Shown here: positions 1-9,222 of the stretch, piece after piece
Layout: the number at the start of each line of letters is the position of its first letter
How positions within the stretch are numbered: position 1 is the first letter of the stretch
Origin: Flavobacterium araucananum
GTDB lineage: Bacteria; Bacteroidota; Bacteroidia; Flavobacteriales; Flavobacteriaceae
Reading direction: 5' to 3'
NCBI RefSeq assembly: GCF_002222055.1
Contig: NZ_MUGS01000032.1
Coordinates: 1-57,233 of the forward strand
DNA length: 57,233 bases
Notes under the pieces: model-generated
What the model was told of the DNA's origin: nothing
The model's database searches: none
The model's input: only the letters and a program-made list of their open reading frames with translations
Program-made: the position numbers and the translations under genes

Positions 1-352
1 TCGCTTTACTAATAGAGATGTTACAGATTAAGAAAATTAGAAAAGATAAATTCTTGTATTTTTTTAATCTTTGATAAAAAAAAATATTGAAATCCTATAA
101 CATTTCTGTTTTAAAATATAACATCAAAATTACAAACTAAACTAATTTTACTAAAACTAAAACAAAGTAAAGCCATGGAAAATGAAGATGAAATTGAGGC
201 TTTTTTTTATTTAGATATTACTAAGCAAACTTTTAATAAGTTTAATTATAAAGAGAACATTGGTTATGTTAGTTTATTTTTGGAAAAAAAGCTATTCTAT
301 TTTTTAGGATAGCTTTTGTTTTTTTTAGTACCCCTTAAAACAAAAAACAATT
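1..352. other. AT-rich intergenic start of window
   Basis: No gene is convincing here. A 45-codon reading frame on the plus strand (175-312) begins at an ATG but ends inside a hairpin, and has no recognisable motif. The stretch most likely holds the 3' untranslated end of something upstream plus the terminator at 284-326. Confidence 0.4.
284..326 (+). terminator. Intrinsic terminator
   Basis: Stem GCTATTCT (291-298) pairs with AGGATAGC (306-313) through one G-T wobble, extended by flanking A and T runs, and is followed by a run of T. It separates whatever lies upstream from the gene at 353. Confidence 0.7.
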
Positions 353-787
353 ATGAAAATTCAGACCTACTACAATCATATCCGGTTTTATACCCCGCAT
401 CATTTTGTTTATTACCCAATCTTAAGCCTATTTTTGGCAGCCAGTATTTATTTTGCTTTTACGACAGATGATACTCTGATTTGGTCTTTTGTAAGCGTTG
501 GTTTTGTCTTCTTATTTTGTCTGGCTTTTATGCTGCGACAGCATTATGCACTAATCCTGCAAAATAGAATTGTGCGGTTAGAAACCCGTTATCGTTATTT
601 TACGCTTACCGGAAAAAGATTTGAGGAATTTGAATATAAACTAACCGACGATCAAATATTTGCTTTGCGATTTGCTCCTGATAACGAATTACTGCCACTT
701 ATCGAAGATGCACTAAAAAACAATCTTACTGGCGATGCCATAAAAAAAGCAATTGTACACTGGAAAGCAGATTACAACAGGGTTTAA
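353..787 (+). CDS. Small two-TM membrane protein (DUF6526-like)
   Basis: A 144-residue protein with two hydrophobic segments at about residues 19-36 and 42-60, preceded by a short basic/aromatic N-terminus containing the phrase YNHIRFYTPHHF. The C-terminal half is soluble and charged and probably faces the cytoplasm. The N-terminal phrase and the layout resemble the Bacteroidetes family I recall as DUF6526; its function is not known. It follows a strong terminator and is convergent with the gene at 822, so it is probably transcribed alone. Confidence 0.65.
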   Translation: MKIQTYYNHIRFYTPHHFVYYPILSLFLAASIYFAFTTDDTLIWSFVSVGFVFLFCLAFMLRQHYALILQNRIVRLETRYRYFTLTGKRFEEFEYKLTDDQIFALRFAPDNELLPLIEDALKNNLTGDAIKKAIVHWKADYNRV

Positions 788-821
788 AATGGCAAAGCCA
801 AATTCTTACTACTGATTTTTA

Positions 822-1979
822 TTAAACTGATTTTCTTTTGAAATTAAACAAGATATAAATTAGAAATAAAATCAGCCAAACTGCCGCAATAACACCAAAA
901 AAATACGCTATAATAGACGGATGAAGATAGTTGGGTTCATAAAACAATCGCTCTAAAGTCGTGAATTTTTCGGCTAGCGCCTGTCTGTCAAAATTGTTTT
1001 TAATGCCATTCAACACTTCATTGTTGTGCGCTTTGTAATATGCAACATCTTTTGCCAGATTCTTAGGTATAATAGAAGTTTCGATTTTATATTTTTTTAA
1101 TAATGTATCCAGCTTCTGGAAATTAGATACCAACGAATCTTGCTTGTATTTATAAATTAGTTTGTATCGCCTTACCGCAGCATCATATTGCTGTTTTTCT
1201 TCCGGAATACCCTTTACAGGTTTGTATAATGTTTTGTTTTCCAGAAAAATACAAATATCTCCGTCATATTTTGGGTTAACTTCTTGGCCTTTGTAGATAA
1301 TTTGAGTACTGTCTTTTATAACATTCTTTTTTATAATTCTTTCCAGAAGCTCTTTTTTTCCAAAACCAATAGTACTCGTTGCAGTCGAAACTTGATCTAA
1401 ATCTGCTGTTAACATCTTCAGGGTATCAATGCTGTAGTAATTGTATTCGACACTATAATAATCACCTGTCAAAGTACTGTCGACAACCTCAGCAACAGGA
1501 TATGGCTTTGGGTATAAGATATTGACGGGATTAAATAATTTCTCTGAACTATAGGACGTATAATTGTATAAAAACGGATTTAAAACATTGAGTAAAGTTT
1601 TGTCTTTATTAAATTTCGTCTCCGATAATTCTATTCTCAATTTTGCATTAAGACCAAAGCTATAACTCACAAAAAATGAAAAAGTAAAAAACGAAAGCAG
1701 CAGCAACAAACCGCCAATTTTAAGCAAATTACCAAAAGCATAATTTTGCTTTGAATGATTTCTAATTAAAAATATCAGAAAGAAAAATAAAAACAAACCA
1801 CTTACAAAAAAGTGAGAAATAGAGACATCATCATAGAATTTAAACCTGTAAAACTCCGTGTAGATATTGATATTTCCTATTCCTTCAAACTTAAAATAGC
1901 CATATAAAAAATAGCCCAGATGAATCAGTAATAGTATTACAAATGACTTTATAAAGTATTGTTTTAATTTTTTATCCAT
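822..1979 (-). CDS. Unrecognised four-TM membrane protein
   Basis: 385 residues. Hydrophobic segments are visible at about residues 11-29, 56-72, 85-110 and, near the end, 355-378. Between the third and fourth lies a soluble region of about 240 residues, rich in Lys, Tyr and Asp, with a possible coiled stretch around residues 265-335 (repeated K, L and D). I do not recognise a family. The arrangement (TM cluster, large soluble loop, final TM) suggests a large exposed loop. No close neighbour on the same strand points to a role. Confidence 0.6.
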   Translation of the reverse strand: MDKKLKQYFIKSFVILLLIHLGYFLYGYFKFEGIGNINIYTEFYRFKFYDDVSISHFFVSGLFLFFFLIFLIRNHSKQNYAFGNLLKIGGLLLLLSFFTFSFFVSYSFGLNAKLRIELSETKFNKDKTLLNVLNPFLYNYTSYSSEKLFNPVNILYPKPYPVAEVVDSTLTGDYYSVEYNYYSIDTLKMLTADLDQVSTATSTIGFGKKELLERIIKKNVIKDSTQIIYKGQEVNPKYDGDICIFLENKTLYKPVKGIPEEKQQYDAAVRRYKLIYKYKQDSLVSNFQKLDTLLKKYKIETSIIPKNLAKDVAYYKAHNNEVLNGIKNNFDRQALAEKFTTLERLFYEPNYLHPSIIAYFFGVIAAVWLILFLIYILFNFKRKSV

Positions 1980-2120
1980 GTTTTATTTTGAGAAATTACT
2001 CTCAAATATAACAAATCCCATTTAAAAATAAAACCTATATCTGTTTGCAAATCAAATATTCAAGACATTATCTGTACAATCTTGTTATAAAGCAGGAAGA
2101 AAATATGTAAACAAAAAAAA

Positions 2121-2143
2121 GACGCACTGCTGTGCGCCTCTAC
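2121..2143. repeat. Dispersed quasi-palindrome (GACGCAC/GTGCGCC)
   Basis: A short hairpin unit with arms GACGCAC and GTGCGCC around TGCT, ending in TCTAC. Diverged copies occur at 26322-26346 and 26396-26419. It is followed by a low-complexity 'cctttgaacct' string that also recurs near 26440-26475. It lies in the 3' region of the MATE gene. Confidence 0.65.
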
Positions 2144-2182
2144 AAACCTTTGAACCTTTGTTCCTTTGAACCTCAGCCCTCG

Positions 2183-3601
2183 TTATTTAATCTCAAATCC
2201 TTCCTTGACAATTTCTTTTTCGACTTTGTCAATAAGTTTATTGGTTTTTCCGGTTAATCGTTCTTTTTTCCAATCGCCTTTAGCATAAATAAGCATCGTT
2301 ACAATTGCTGTAATAACGGTTGAAACCGGAAAAGCCCACCAAATACCAATTGGTCCAAGAGATGTATTGTGTGATAAAATATAAGCTAGCGGAAATTGCA
2401 GAACCCATTGCGAAACCAGTGTTAAAATCATGGGTAATGTGGTGTTTCCAACTGCTCTAAAAACGCCCAATAAACACATTTGAAGCCCCAAAAATCCCCA
2501 AGAAAGACAGGTGATTCTTAAAAAAGTTGTTCCCCCCTCTATAACGGCAGGTTCATTTGGAACGAAAAAAGCAATTAAATGTGGTGCAAAAGCAAAAGCA
2601 ATCAATCCAATTCCGGTTAATAACCCGAAACCTAAATAAGCGCCAAGTTTTGCTATTTTGCCGGCACGAAGCATATTTCCCGCACCAATATTCTGACCTA
2701 CCAAAGTGGCAATCGCCATCGAAAGCCCCAAAGCCGGAATCATAATAAGCTGAATCAGGTTAGAACCCGCTCCGTAAGACGCTACGGTTGTAGTACCAAA
2801 ATGCACAATCAAAAAGGTAATTGCCGTTAGACCAATTGCACGCATCGATTGTTCTATCGAAGACGGAAACCCAATTTTGAACGCTTTTTTAATATGTTTG
2901 AAATCTGGTTTAAAATCTTTTAGTTGTAAATAAATACCATGTTTGCCTCTAAACAAAATGGCAAATCCTATAATAATTGCTAAACTTTGTGTTGATAAAG
3001 TTGCCAATGCGGCTCCTTTTACACCCATTGCCGGAATAAATTTCCATCCAAAAATAAACAAAGGATCTAAGGCAAAATTCAGAATTACAGTGCCCAACAC
3101 AATATAAACCGGCAAAGTAACGCGACCAACCCCTCGCATAACCGACTGGAAAATCATGAAGCTAAAACTAAAAACCAGTCCAATAAAAGCAATTTGCATA
3201 AAGCCCAGGGCATCTTTATAAACTTGCGGGGTTACTTTTAGAATTTGCAGGAAATACGGACTCATAAAATAGCCAATAATCGATAAAACGATCGATGCCG
3301 AAATTACCATTAGCAACGTTTGTGCTGCAACATGATTGACCATTTCCTGCTGTCCTGCACCAAAATATTGTGCAATAAGTATCGATCCCGCAATCGCAAG
3401 ACCGGTTCCTAAAGCAATCATCAGAAAAATTACGGGTGTACTTACAGAAACGGCTGCAACAGCATCCCCGCCTAAACGACCAACCCAAAAGGCATCTACT
3501 AATTGATAAGCGGCTTGTAGTAAATTGGCAATCATAATAGGAACCGCCAATTTTAATAAGGAAGAAAGTATTGGACCTTCTAATAATTCGTTTTTGTTCA
3601 T
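2183..3601 (-). CDS. MATE family multidrug efflux transporter
   Basis: 472 residues with about twelve hydrophobic segments, the normal size and topology of MATE exporters (drug/Na+ or H+ antiport at the inner membrane). The N-terminal LEGPILSSLLKLAVPIMIANLLQAAYQ-type opening and the internal QSMRAIGLTAI repeat-half signature match the DinF/NorM-like branch. The C-terminus is a basic, soluble tail of about 30 residues. The MarR regulator at 3811-4275 lies just upstream on the same strand, 209 bases away, which suggests MarR-controlled export. The gap carries dispersed repeats, so co-transcription is not certain. Confidence 0.92.
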   Translation of the reverse strand: MNKNELLEGPILSSLLKLAVPIMIANLLQAAYQLVDAFWVGRLGGDAVAAVSVSTPVIFLMIALGTGLAIAGSILIAQYFGAGQQEMVNHVAAQTLLMVISASIVLSIIGYFMSPYFLQILKVTPQVYKDALGFMQIAFIGLVFSFSFMIFQSVMRGVGRVTLPVYIVLGTVILNFALDPLFIFGWKFIPAMGVKGAALATLSTQSLAIIIGFAILFRGKHGIYLQLKDFKPDFKHIKKAFKIGFPSSIEQSMRAIGLTAITFLIVHFGTTTVASYGAGSNLIQLIMIPALGLSMAIATLVGQNIGAGNMLRAGKIAKLGAYLGFGLLTGIGLIAFAFAPHLIAFFVPNEPAVIEGGTTFLRITCLSWGFLGLQMCLLGVFRAVGNTTLPMILTLVSQWVLQFPLAYILSHNTSLGPIGIWWAFPVSTVITAIVTMLIYAKGDWKKERLTGKTNKLIDKVEKEIVKEGFEIK

Positions 3602-3625
3602 TTTATATTTTATAATGTTTGTTTG

Positions 3626-3800
3626 TTTTTGCCACAGATTAAATGGATTAAAAAATTCTTATAATCTATATGTTTTTTTTGCCACAAATTGCACTAATTT
3701 TTACTAATTAGTAAGGTATCATTCTTACTAAGGTTTGAAATTTAAACATAGACTTAGCCAATTTTAAAAATTCGGGTTAATTCATGAAATTCGCGGCAAA
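3626..3800. repeat. Intergenic repeats of the GCCACAGATT / GCCAC-AATT families
   Basis: Contains GCCACAGATTAAATGGATTA (3631-3650), GCCACAAATTGCACTAATTT at about 3681, and an inverted partner GAAATTCGCGGC near 3786-3797. The same units recur at 8889-9161, 17602-17905 and 28323-28457. The arms can pair to give a long imperfect hairpin between the MarR and MATE genes. Confidence 0.7.
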
Positions 3801-3810
3801 TTTTTTTAAG

Positions 3811-4275
3811 TTAAAGCGTATCTAATTTATCTGCATATCTTCTGATGGTTTCCAGCGCTTCTGTTCTTTCTTGTGCAGAAAAAACCGCCAGAACCTCATC
3901 TTCTGCTTTTTTCATTAAGATTTTTATGTCTTTAGCCAGATTAATTCCTTCTTGCGTGAGACTTACAATATTCTTTCGCTTGTCATTTTTATCTTTTTGA
4001 ACGACTACCAAAGCTTTTTTTTCTAATGCATTTATACTTCTTAAAATAGACGATTTATCCCGCATTGTTTTGTCCGAAAGTTCTCTTTGTGATAAACTCT
4101 TTCGTTGCAAAATCATAATTAATGGCAATTGTTCCAGCTGCAAATTAATGCCCGCTTCGTTCATTAGTGCATTTGTATGACGAAAAATAGTTCGCTTCAT
4201 ACGATGTATCTGAAAGAAAAAACTTTCTGAAATCTCTTCTTTAAAAGTCGCAAAATCTGTTTTGTCATTTTCCAT
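3811..4275 (-). CDS. MarR family transcriptional regulator
   Basis: 154 residues, the usual MarR length. A central winged helix is visible: LSQRELSDKTMRDKSSILRSINALEKKALV is the HTH, followed by the wing DKNDKRKNIVSLT, with long helices at both ends for dimerisation. It precedes the MATE exporter on the same strand and probably represses it, releasing DNA when it binds a drug-like ligand. The promoter just upstream overlaps a perfect TGACATGTCA palindrome, which suggests autoregulation. The -7 box ends only four bases before the ATG, so the message may be nearly leaderless. Confidence 0.9.
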   Translation of the reverse strand: MENDKTDFATFKEEISESFFFQIHRMKRTIFRHTNALMNEAGINLQLEQLPLIMILQRKSLSQRELSDKTMRDKSSILRSINALEKKALVVVQKDKNDKRKNIVSLTQEGINLAKDIKILMKKAEDEVLAVFSAQERTEALETIRRYADKLDTL

Positions 4276-4310
4276 GAGACAAAATTACAAAAAAGAGTGA
4301 CATGTCAACC
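4276..4310 (-). promoter_or_regulatory. Promoter with overlapping MarR-type operator
   Basis: Read on the minus strand, TTG (4308-4306) is followed after 18 bases by TAATTTTG (4287-4280), close to the Bacteroidetes TTG-N19-21-TAnnTTTG promoter. The perfect 10-bp palindrome TGACATGTCA (4298-4307) overlaps the -33 element, where a bound MarR dimer would block initiation. Confidence 0.6.
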
Positions 4311-4436
4311 AATTTTAACAAAATTACTAAATACCTGACAGTCAAAATAATAAAACTCTAAAAACCAAATTTGAATGATTTTTTTTGTTAACTTTAAATG
4401 TTAAAAATTTATCAATAAAATTTAAAAATAAGTCTC

Positions 4437-5351
4437 ATGAAAAAATTATTTTATTTTTTGATAGTTTCCCTTTTCTATGGTACAATTGAGGCTCAGACTA
4501 CGGCCGAAATTCCAATAGAAAACTCCCTTCCCTCCTTACAAAATGATCCTGAAACACCTCAGGATTACAATGCTACTGATTTGTCCTGGCATGACAGACG
4601 GTTTAAAGTAACTGCCGGAGCTTTTTTTCCGGTCAATAATACTGAAATTGAAGTGGGAACGAATAATGGAAACCGGGGTACCAAAATAGATCTTGAAGAT
4701 GATTTAGGGTTTTCAAAATCAAGTGCCTCTTTTATGGCAACCTTCGACTGGCGTATTTCAAAAAGATCAAGATTGGGTTTTGAATATTTTTCTCTGGACA
4801 GAAGTTCCTCAAAAACACTCGAAAAAGAAATTACTTTTGGGGAGCACACCTATACCATAAATACGAGAGTAACGGCCTTTTTTGATGTACAGATTGCAAG
4901 AATTGCCTACGGTTATGCTATTTTGGCAAAACCAAAGTACGAAGCCGGTTTACTAATTGGTGCTCACGTACTTTTTACTGATCTGGGCTTACGTGTCAAT
5001 GCAAATCAGGCGAGTGCAGAATACAGAGATAGCTTTAACTTTACCGCTCCTTTACCGGACATTGGGATCTGGGGCGAATTTGTATTGGCAAAACGTTTTG
5101 GATTGTATGTAAATGCAAATTATCTCGCCGTAAAAATTGACGATATCGATGGCCGGATTATTAGTTATAATCTTTCTCTTTTGTACAATGTGCACAAAAA
5201 TTTTAGTCTTACCGCAGGATATACGGGACTGAATTTTAAAATTGATGCTGTAGAAAAAAGACTGAACGGATTCCTGAAATGGGGATATAATGGTCCAACT
5301 CTTGCCGCAGCCTATACTTTTGGCGGGCATATTAAGTTTAAAAAGAGATGA
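4437..5351 (+). CDS. Outer-membrane beta-barrel protein
   Basis: 304 residues with a Sec signal peptide (residues 1-19, ending YGTIEAQ). After a short spacer come alternating aromatic/polar strands (for example FKVTAGAFFPV, SRLGFEYFSL, FGLYVNANYLAVKI, LSLLYNVHKNFSLTAGYTG) typical of an 8-stranded outer-membrane barrel of the OmpA/OmpW type. The protein ends in FGGHIKFKKR rather than a terminal Phe. No specific substrate can be assigned. It is divergent from the MarR gene and transcribed alone. Confidence 0.75.
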   Translation: MKKLFYFLIVSLFYGTIEAQTTAEIPIENSLPSLQNDPETPQDYNATDLSWHDRRFKVTAGAFFPVNNTEIEVGTNNGNRGTKIDLEDDLGFSKSSASFMATFDWRISKRSRLGFEYFSLDRSSSKTLEKEITFGEHTYTINTRVTAFFDVQIARIAYGYAILAKPKYEAGLLIGAHVLFTDLGLRVNANQASAEYRDSFNFTAPLPDIGIWGEFVLAKRFGLYVNANYLAVKIDDIDGRIISYNLSLLYNVHKNFSLTAGYTGLNFKIDAVEKRLNGFLKWGYNGPTLAAAYTFGGHIKFKKR

Positions 5352-5375
5352 TTTCTTTTTAAAAGGTTCATAGGT

Positions 5376-5495
5376 TCAGAGTTGCAAAGGAGCAAAGGTT
5401 TTGATGCTGAAAACTTGAAAACTTGAAAATTGGAACTTGGAACTTGGAACTTGGAACCTGAAAATTGGAACCTGAAACTTGGAACTTGAAACATA
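5376..5495. repeat. Low-complexity TTGGAAC/TTGAAAC tandem string
   Basis: Short tandem units of the type (A)CTTGGAA and CTTGAAAA fill this stretch, beside cctttgaacct-like words seen at 2146-2172 and 26440-26475. It is convergent intergenic DNA without coding potential. Confidence 0.6.
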
Positions 5496-5536
5496 AAAAA
5501 AACAAACCCGATGTCCTGAAAAAACATCGGGTTTGT
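5493..5536 (-). terminator. Intrinsic terminator of the glycan-utilisation operon
   Basis: A 13-bp perfect stem, ACAAACCCGATGT (5502-5514) with ACATCGGGTTTGT (5524-5536). On the minus strand it is followed by a run of T (complement of 5493-5500), so it ends the transcript of the GH97 gene. The plus-strand side lacks a T run. Confidence 0.85.
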
Positions 5537-5572
5537 GGCTCAAACTTAACTTAACTCAAATAAACTAACTAT

Positions 5573-7591
5573 TTATTTCTGGATTGGGGTAAATTTTATA
5601 GCTGTTCCTCCTCCGGCTGCCAACTTAAGATCGAGTATGGTTGTACTGGTTACTTTTTGTTTTGAAATCGTTACCGGATACGGATTCGTTTTATAATTCG
5701 CTCCTGCCCCATCTGCATAAACTTCGGCTTCATACTCTTTTCCTTTGTCTAAAAACGATAAGGCAACTTTCAGGTTTCTGGCATTGCTATTTGTTATGGC
5801 TCCCAGATACCAGTTTTTCTCGTCCCAGTCTTTACGAACAATTGTAGTATATTCTCCTATTTTAGAATCCAGGACTTTTGTATCTGACCAATTGCACGGT
5901 ACATCTTTTATGAACTGAAACTCTGGTTTTCCTTCATAGTTCTCCGGCAAATCTGATGCCATTTGCAACGGACTAAAAATAATAACATACAACGCCAATT
6001 GGTTTGCCAGAGTAGTTTGCACTCTCGCTCCGGAAGGGGTTTTGTAATCAAAATTGAAATTGCCCGGTGTATAATCAAAAGGTCCTGAAAGCATTCTGGT
6101 AAAAGGCAAAGTGGTTAAATGCTCCGGAGTATTCCCGCCATCAACAGACCACGCGTTATATTCCTGCCCTCTACCACCTTCCTGCGACATAAAATTTGGG
6201 TAGGTTCGTTGCAATCCTGTTCCTTTTATAGGTTCGTGATTGTCGATCATGATGTGATATTTGGCCGCAGTTTCGATCACTTTTCTGTAATGACGTGCTC
6301 CATATTGACTATCATGCCATTCTTTTTTATCTAAATATTTATTTACATAACCTGTTTTTACGGTATTTACGCCCATTTTTTGATACAATTTAAAAGCATC
6401 TTCCAATTGACTTTCGTAATGTTTTGTTGCGCCTGCGGTTTCGTGATGCCCTATTAAACGGACATTTTTTATGGCAGCATATTTTGTAATTTCTTCCAGA
6501 TTAAAATCAGGATATGCTTTTACAAAACTAAAAGATGATCCATCAGCAGTCCAATCGCCATCCCAGCCTTCGTTCCAGCCTTCTACCAGAACGCCGTCTA
6601 AATTATTTTTTGCAGCAAAATCAATGTATTCTTTCGTAATCTTAGTTGTCGCACCGTGTTTAGGCCCTTGTCCCCAAGTGTATTTTTCTAAATGCATTCC
6701 CCACCAGATTCCTATATATTTTGAAGGTCTGATCCAGGATAAATCTTCAATTTTTGATGGTTCATTTAAATTCAGCATAATAGTCGATGTCGCAACATCT
6801 CCGGGCGTTTTACCTACAACAATAGTTCTCCAGGGGGTTTTAAACGGAGTTTCGGCATATACTTTTACACCATTTGCCCAAGGGACTAATTCGCTTTTGT
6901 ATTGTTTATCATTTGTTTTTAATAACGTCATCGAGGTAAAATCGGTTAAATTGGCTTCATGAATCGCCACAAATAATTTTTCTTTGGTTTCTAAAGTCGC
7001 CGGAGTATTTATGGTATCTGTTTTACTAACAGGTGTTTTACGATAGGTACTTTCGTAATAACTGTTTTCGCGATGTACCGGAATCCACCAAACATCATTA
7101 TCAGATTTAAAAGTAAACTGGGTAATCTCATTCGAGATTTTTACTTTATCTAAATGCGGCTGTTTTGGGAATTCATATCGAAAACCTACACCATCATCAA
7201 AAACCCTGAAGATGATATCGACCAAACGTTCTTCTCCTTTTGATTCTTTTAGATGCACAATGAGTTCATTATGATGATCACGTACTTTTTTGAATTCTCC
7301 CCAGGGTTGCTCCCAGGTTTCATCGGCTGTATTTTCTTCGGTAGAAACTACTTCAAAATCCTCGGTCATTTTTTGGATTCCCTGAAATTCAAATCCCAGT
7401 AAAGACGGCTCGATAACTGATTTTCCGTTTGATGTAAAACTATATTGCGGCTGACCGGAAGGCGTTAATTCAAAAACTAATTCGGTATTTTTTCCCGGCG
7501 AACTTATTTTGTATGTTTTTTTAGTACTGCAGGCCACTATCAACATTGATGCTAAGGCGATTATACAGTATCTATATTTTATGTTTTTCAT
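5573..7591 (-). CDS. Glycoside hydrolase family 97 lipoprotein (SusB-like)
   Basis: 672 residues, the standard GH97 length, with a lipoprotein signal peptide (lipobox LIVAC, Cys21), so it is probably anchored in the periplasm or outer membrane. An N-terminal beta-sandwich (about 30-285) is followed by the (beta/alpha)8 barrel starting at KYIGIWWGMH (291) and a C-terminal beta domain. Acidic residues typical of GH97 are seen at NHE (Glu453), MSQE (Glu471) and GQE (Glu477). The phrase VKTGYV (411-416) has Gly where retaining GH97 enzymes carry an Asp nucleophile, so I infer an inverting, SusB-type alpha-glucosidase. It is the last gene of the glycan operon, 25 bases after the GH71/99-like gene. 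Confidence 0.92.
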   Translation of the reverse strand: MKNIKYRYCIIALASMLIVACSTKKTYKISSPGKNTELVFELTPSGQPQYSFTSNGKSVIEPSLLGFEFQGIQKMTEDFEVVSTEENTADETWEQPWGEFKKVRDHHNELIVHLKESKGEERLVDIIFRVFDDGVGFRYEFPKQPHLDKVKISNEITQFTFKSDNDVWWIPVHRENSYYESTYRKTPVSKTDTINTPATLETKEKLFVAIHEANLTDFTSMTLLKTNDKQYKSELVPWANGVKVYAETPFKTPWRTIVVGKTPGDVATSTIMLNLNEPSKIEDLSWIRPSKYIGIWWGMHLEKYTWGQGPKHGATTKITKEYIDFAAKNNLDGVLVEGWNEGWDGDWTADGSSFSFVKAYPDFNLEEITKYAAIKNVRLIGHHETAGATKHYESQLEDAFKLYQKMGVNTVKTGYVNKYLDKKEWHDSQYGARHYRKVIETAAKYHIMIDNHEPIKGTGLQRTYPNFMSQEGGRGQEYNAWSVDGGNTPEHLTTLPFTRMLSGPFDYTPGNFNFDYKTPSGARVQTTLANQLALYVIIFSPLQMASDLPENYEGKPEFQFIKDVPCNWSDTKVLDSKIGEYTTIVRKDWDEKNWYLGAITNSNARNLKVALSFLDKGKEYEAEVYADGAGANYKTNPYPVTISKQKVTSTTILDLKLAAGGGTAIKFTPIQK

Positions 7592-7616
7592 TATTTAATT
7601 GTATTAATTACAACTC

Positions 7617-8861
7617 TTATTTAATTTCGTTTAGTAATTGTTTTGCTTTTGCGGGTTGCATGGATACAAAATAATTAAAAGCCTGATCTAACTTTTTCCA
7701 GGCATCGGCATTGCCTTTCTTTTCGATTCTTAGATGGTACATTTTACTGATATCAGGAAAAACAGTTTCGGTATTTTTTACTCCTGCAAATGTTTTTACT
7801 TTTTCGATATAGGTATAGCCAAATTCTACTGTGGGTTCGAACATTGTTCCTTCTCCAAAGTCATTCCATGTAATGAGTTGCAGATACTTTAGATTCGCAT
7901 TTTTAGCCAAAGAAAGTGTTTCATCAAGCGTCGCTCCGTTGTTGTGCTCTATGGTCCAGCCAATCGCCGCTCCGCCACCACCTTGGGCATAAAAATCCTT
8001 GAAACCCGGATAAGCACTTCCCATTGCAACAGTAAGTTTGGGTTGGGTATTGGTATAAAAATTAGTGAGATAAGTGCTGTTTTTATAGACCCACGCATAT
8101 TCGCCCGAGGCGTTATCTCCTGCTTCTGTCGATTGATCCCAAAGCGGTAAAAAAGTAGGTTTTGTGGTCAGGGTATTAAAAACGTTTGTCCATTGGACAG
8201 GGGTTTGCAATACAATTGGACCAAAATTTAGCAACAATGGTTTTCCGTTTATTTTGATGTAATTTTTATCGCCAAAATAATTTTTCTCTACATAAGCCAA
8301 ATCGGTTTTTGCAGCGCTGGTCACTGAAATTGCTTTTCCGGCATCGACCACATTTTTTGTTACGCGATCTTCGTAAACAATTGCATATTCTAATCCTACT
8401 TTGCCTAACATGGCAATAAGTTGCTCTGTGTTTTCTTTTACCATCCGATAATCGTTAACATCAAATGTGCCGTACCAATCGATCAAAACTCCGTCGATTC
8501 CAGAATATTTCATCAATAATAAATGGTTTTCGATCACATTATTATCACCTGAATGATACGGTCCAATTAGGGGATAATAGTAGGACGCAATTTCTCTGCG
8601 ATTGCCTGCGCCTATGTTGTCTGGATTTTTGTTTGCCATTGTCCAGTGATATCCCCATTTTTTATCGGCACTACTTTCGTTGGTTTCAAACCAAGGCATA
8701 TAATGCACATAAATTTTGGTACTATTTGTTTTTTCAATCGCAACAGGTTCAACTGTTACCGGTTCTGTGGGTGTATCAGAATTTTTATCATCGCTGCTAC
8801 ATCCCGCGACGACTAAAATATTCAGAATCCCAAAAAACAGTAATGTGATGGATCTTTTCAT
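7617..8861 (-). CDS. Glycoside hydrolase family 71/99-like lipoprotein
   Basis: 414 residues with lipobox VVAGC (Cys21). The opening of the mature domain, KIYVHYMPWFE, then WGYHWTM, HLLLMKYSGIDGVLIDWYG and, near the C-terminus, LITWNDFGEGTMFEP, are the hallmarks of the GH71/GH99-like barrel group. The group includes endo-alpha-mannosidases and alpha-1,3-glucanases. The carboxylates around TWNDFGEG are the likely catalytic region. Together with GH97 and SusC/D this points to an alpha-linked mannan or glucan. It lies 25 bases upstream of the GH97 gene, and 361 bases of repeat-filled DNA separate it from susD. Confidence 0.85.
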   Translation of the reverse strand: MKRSITLLFFGILNILVVAGCSSDDKNSDTPTEPVTVEPVAIEKTNSTKIYVHYMPWFETNESSADKKWGYHWTMANKNPDNIGAGNRREIASYYYPLIGPYHSGDNNVIENHLLLMKYSGIDGVLIDWYGTFDVNDYRMVKENTEQLIAMLGKVGLEYAIVYEDRVTKNVVDAGKAISVTSAAKTDLAYVEKNYFGDKNYIKINGKPLLLNFGPIVLQTPVQWTNVFNTLTTKPTFLPLWDQSTEAGDNASGEYAWVYKNSTYLTNFYTNTQPKLTVAMGSAYPGFKDFYAQGGGGAAIGWTIEHNNGATLDETLSLAKNANLKYLQLITWNDFGEGTMFEPTVEFGYTYIEKVKTFAGVKNTETVFPDISKMYHLRIEKKGNADAWKKLDQAFNYFVSMQPAKAKQLLNEIK

Positions 8862-9222
8862 AATGATGTACTATTTATTTTTATATTTTTTTGCCACAGA
8901 TTAAAAGGATTAAAATGATCTTTATCTGCGTTGAATTGATTTGCTTTTAATCTGTATGAATCTTTTATCCCGATTGCTATTTGCAATAGTTAAAATTTTC
9001 TCTCGCAGATTTGGCAGATTGAGCAGGTTTTATTTTGTCATAGATCAAGACGAAATAAAATTCACATCTAAAGAAATGCTTTAATAGAGAAAAAAATCTG
9101 CTCAATCTGCCAAATCTGCGGGAAACAAAAATCTTTTTAATCCTCTAATCTGTGGCAAAATTATTCTTAAAACATGTCAGCTTTCTACGACTAACCAACA
9201 TAGAAAACTGACATTCAAGAAC
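8862..9222. repeat. Nested inverted-repeat block between susD and the hydrolases
   Basis: The outer arms are GCCACAGATTAAAAGGATTA (8893-8912) and its inverted partner ending TCTGTGGC (about 9131-9157). Inside are the arms CGCAGATTTGGCAGATTGAG (about 9004-9023) and CTCAATCTGCCAAATCTGCG (about 9101-9120), a perfect 20-bp inverted match. The innermost part holds a weaker TTTATTTTGTC/GACGAAATAAA pair. There is no gene. In RNA the block would fold into one long hairpin, which could separate expression of susCD from the hydrolase genes. Confidence 0.8.

Noticed and set aside
175..312. 45-codon plus-strand ORF at the window start
   Set aside because: It ends inside the terminator hairpin, has no motif and no visible promoter; weak evidence as a gene.
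5376..5495. CRISPR-like array in the TTGGAAC string
   Set aside because: Units are 7-8 bases with no spacers; simple low-complexity DNA.
6471..6962. 163-residue plus-strand frame inside the GH97 gene
   Set aside because: Antisense shadow; the minus strand encodes conserved GH97 blocks throughout.
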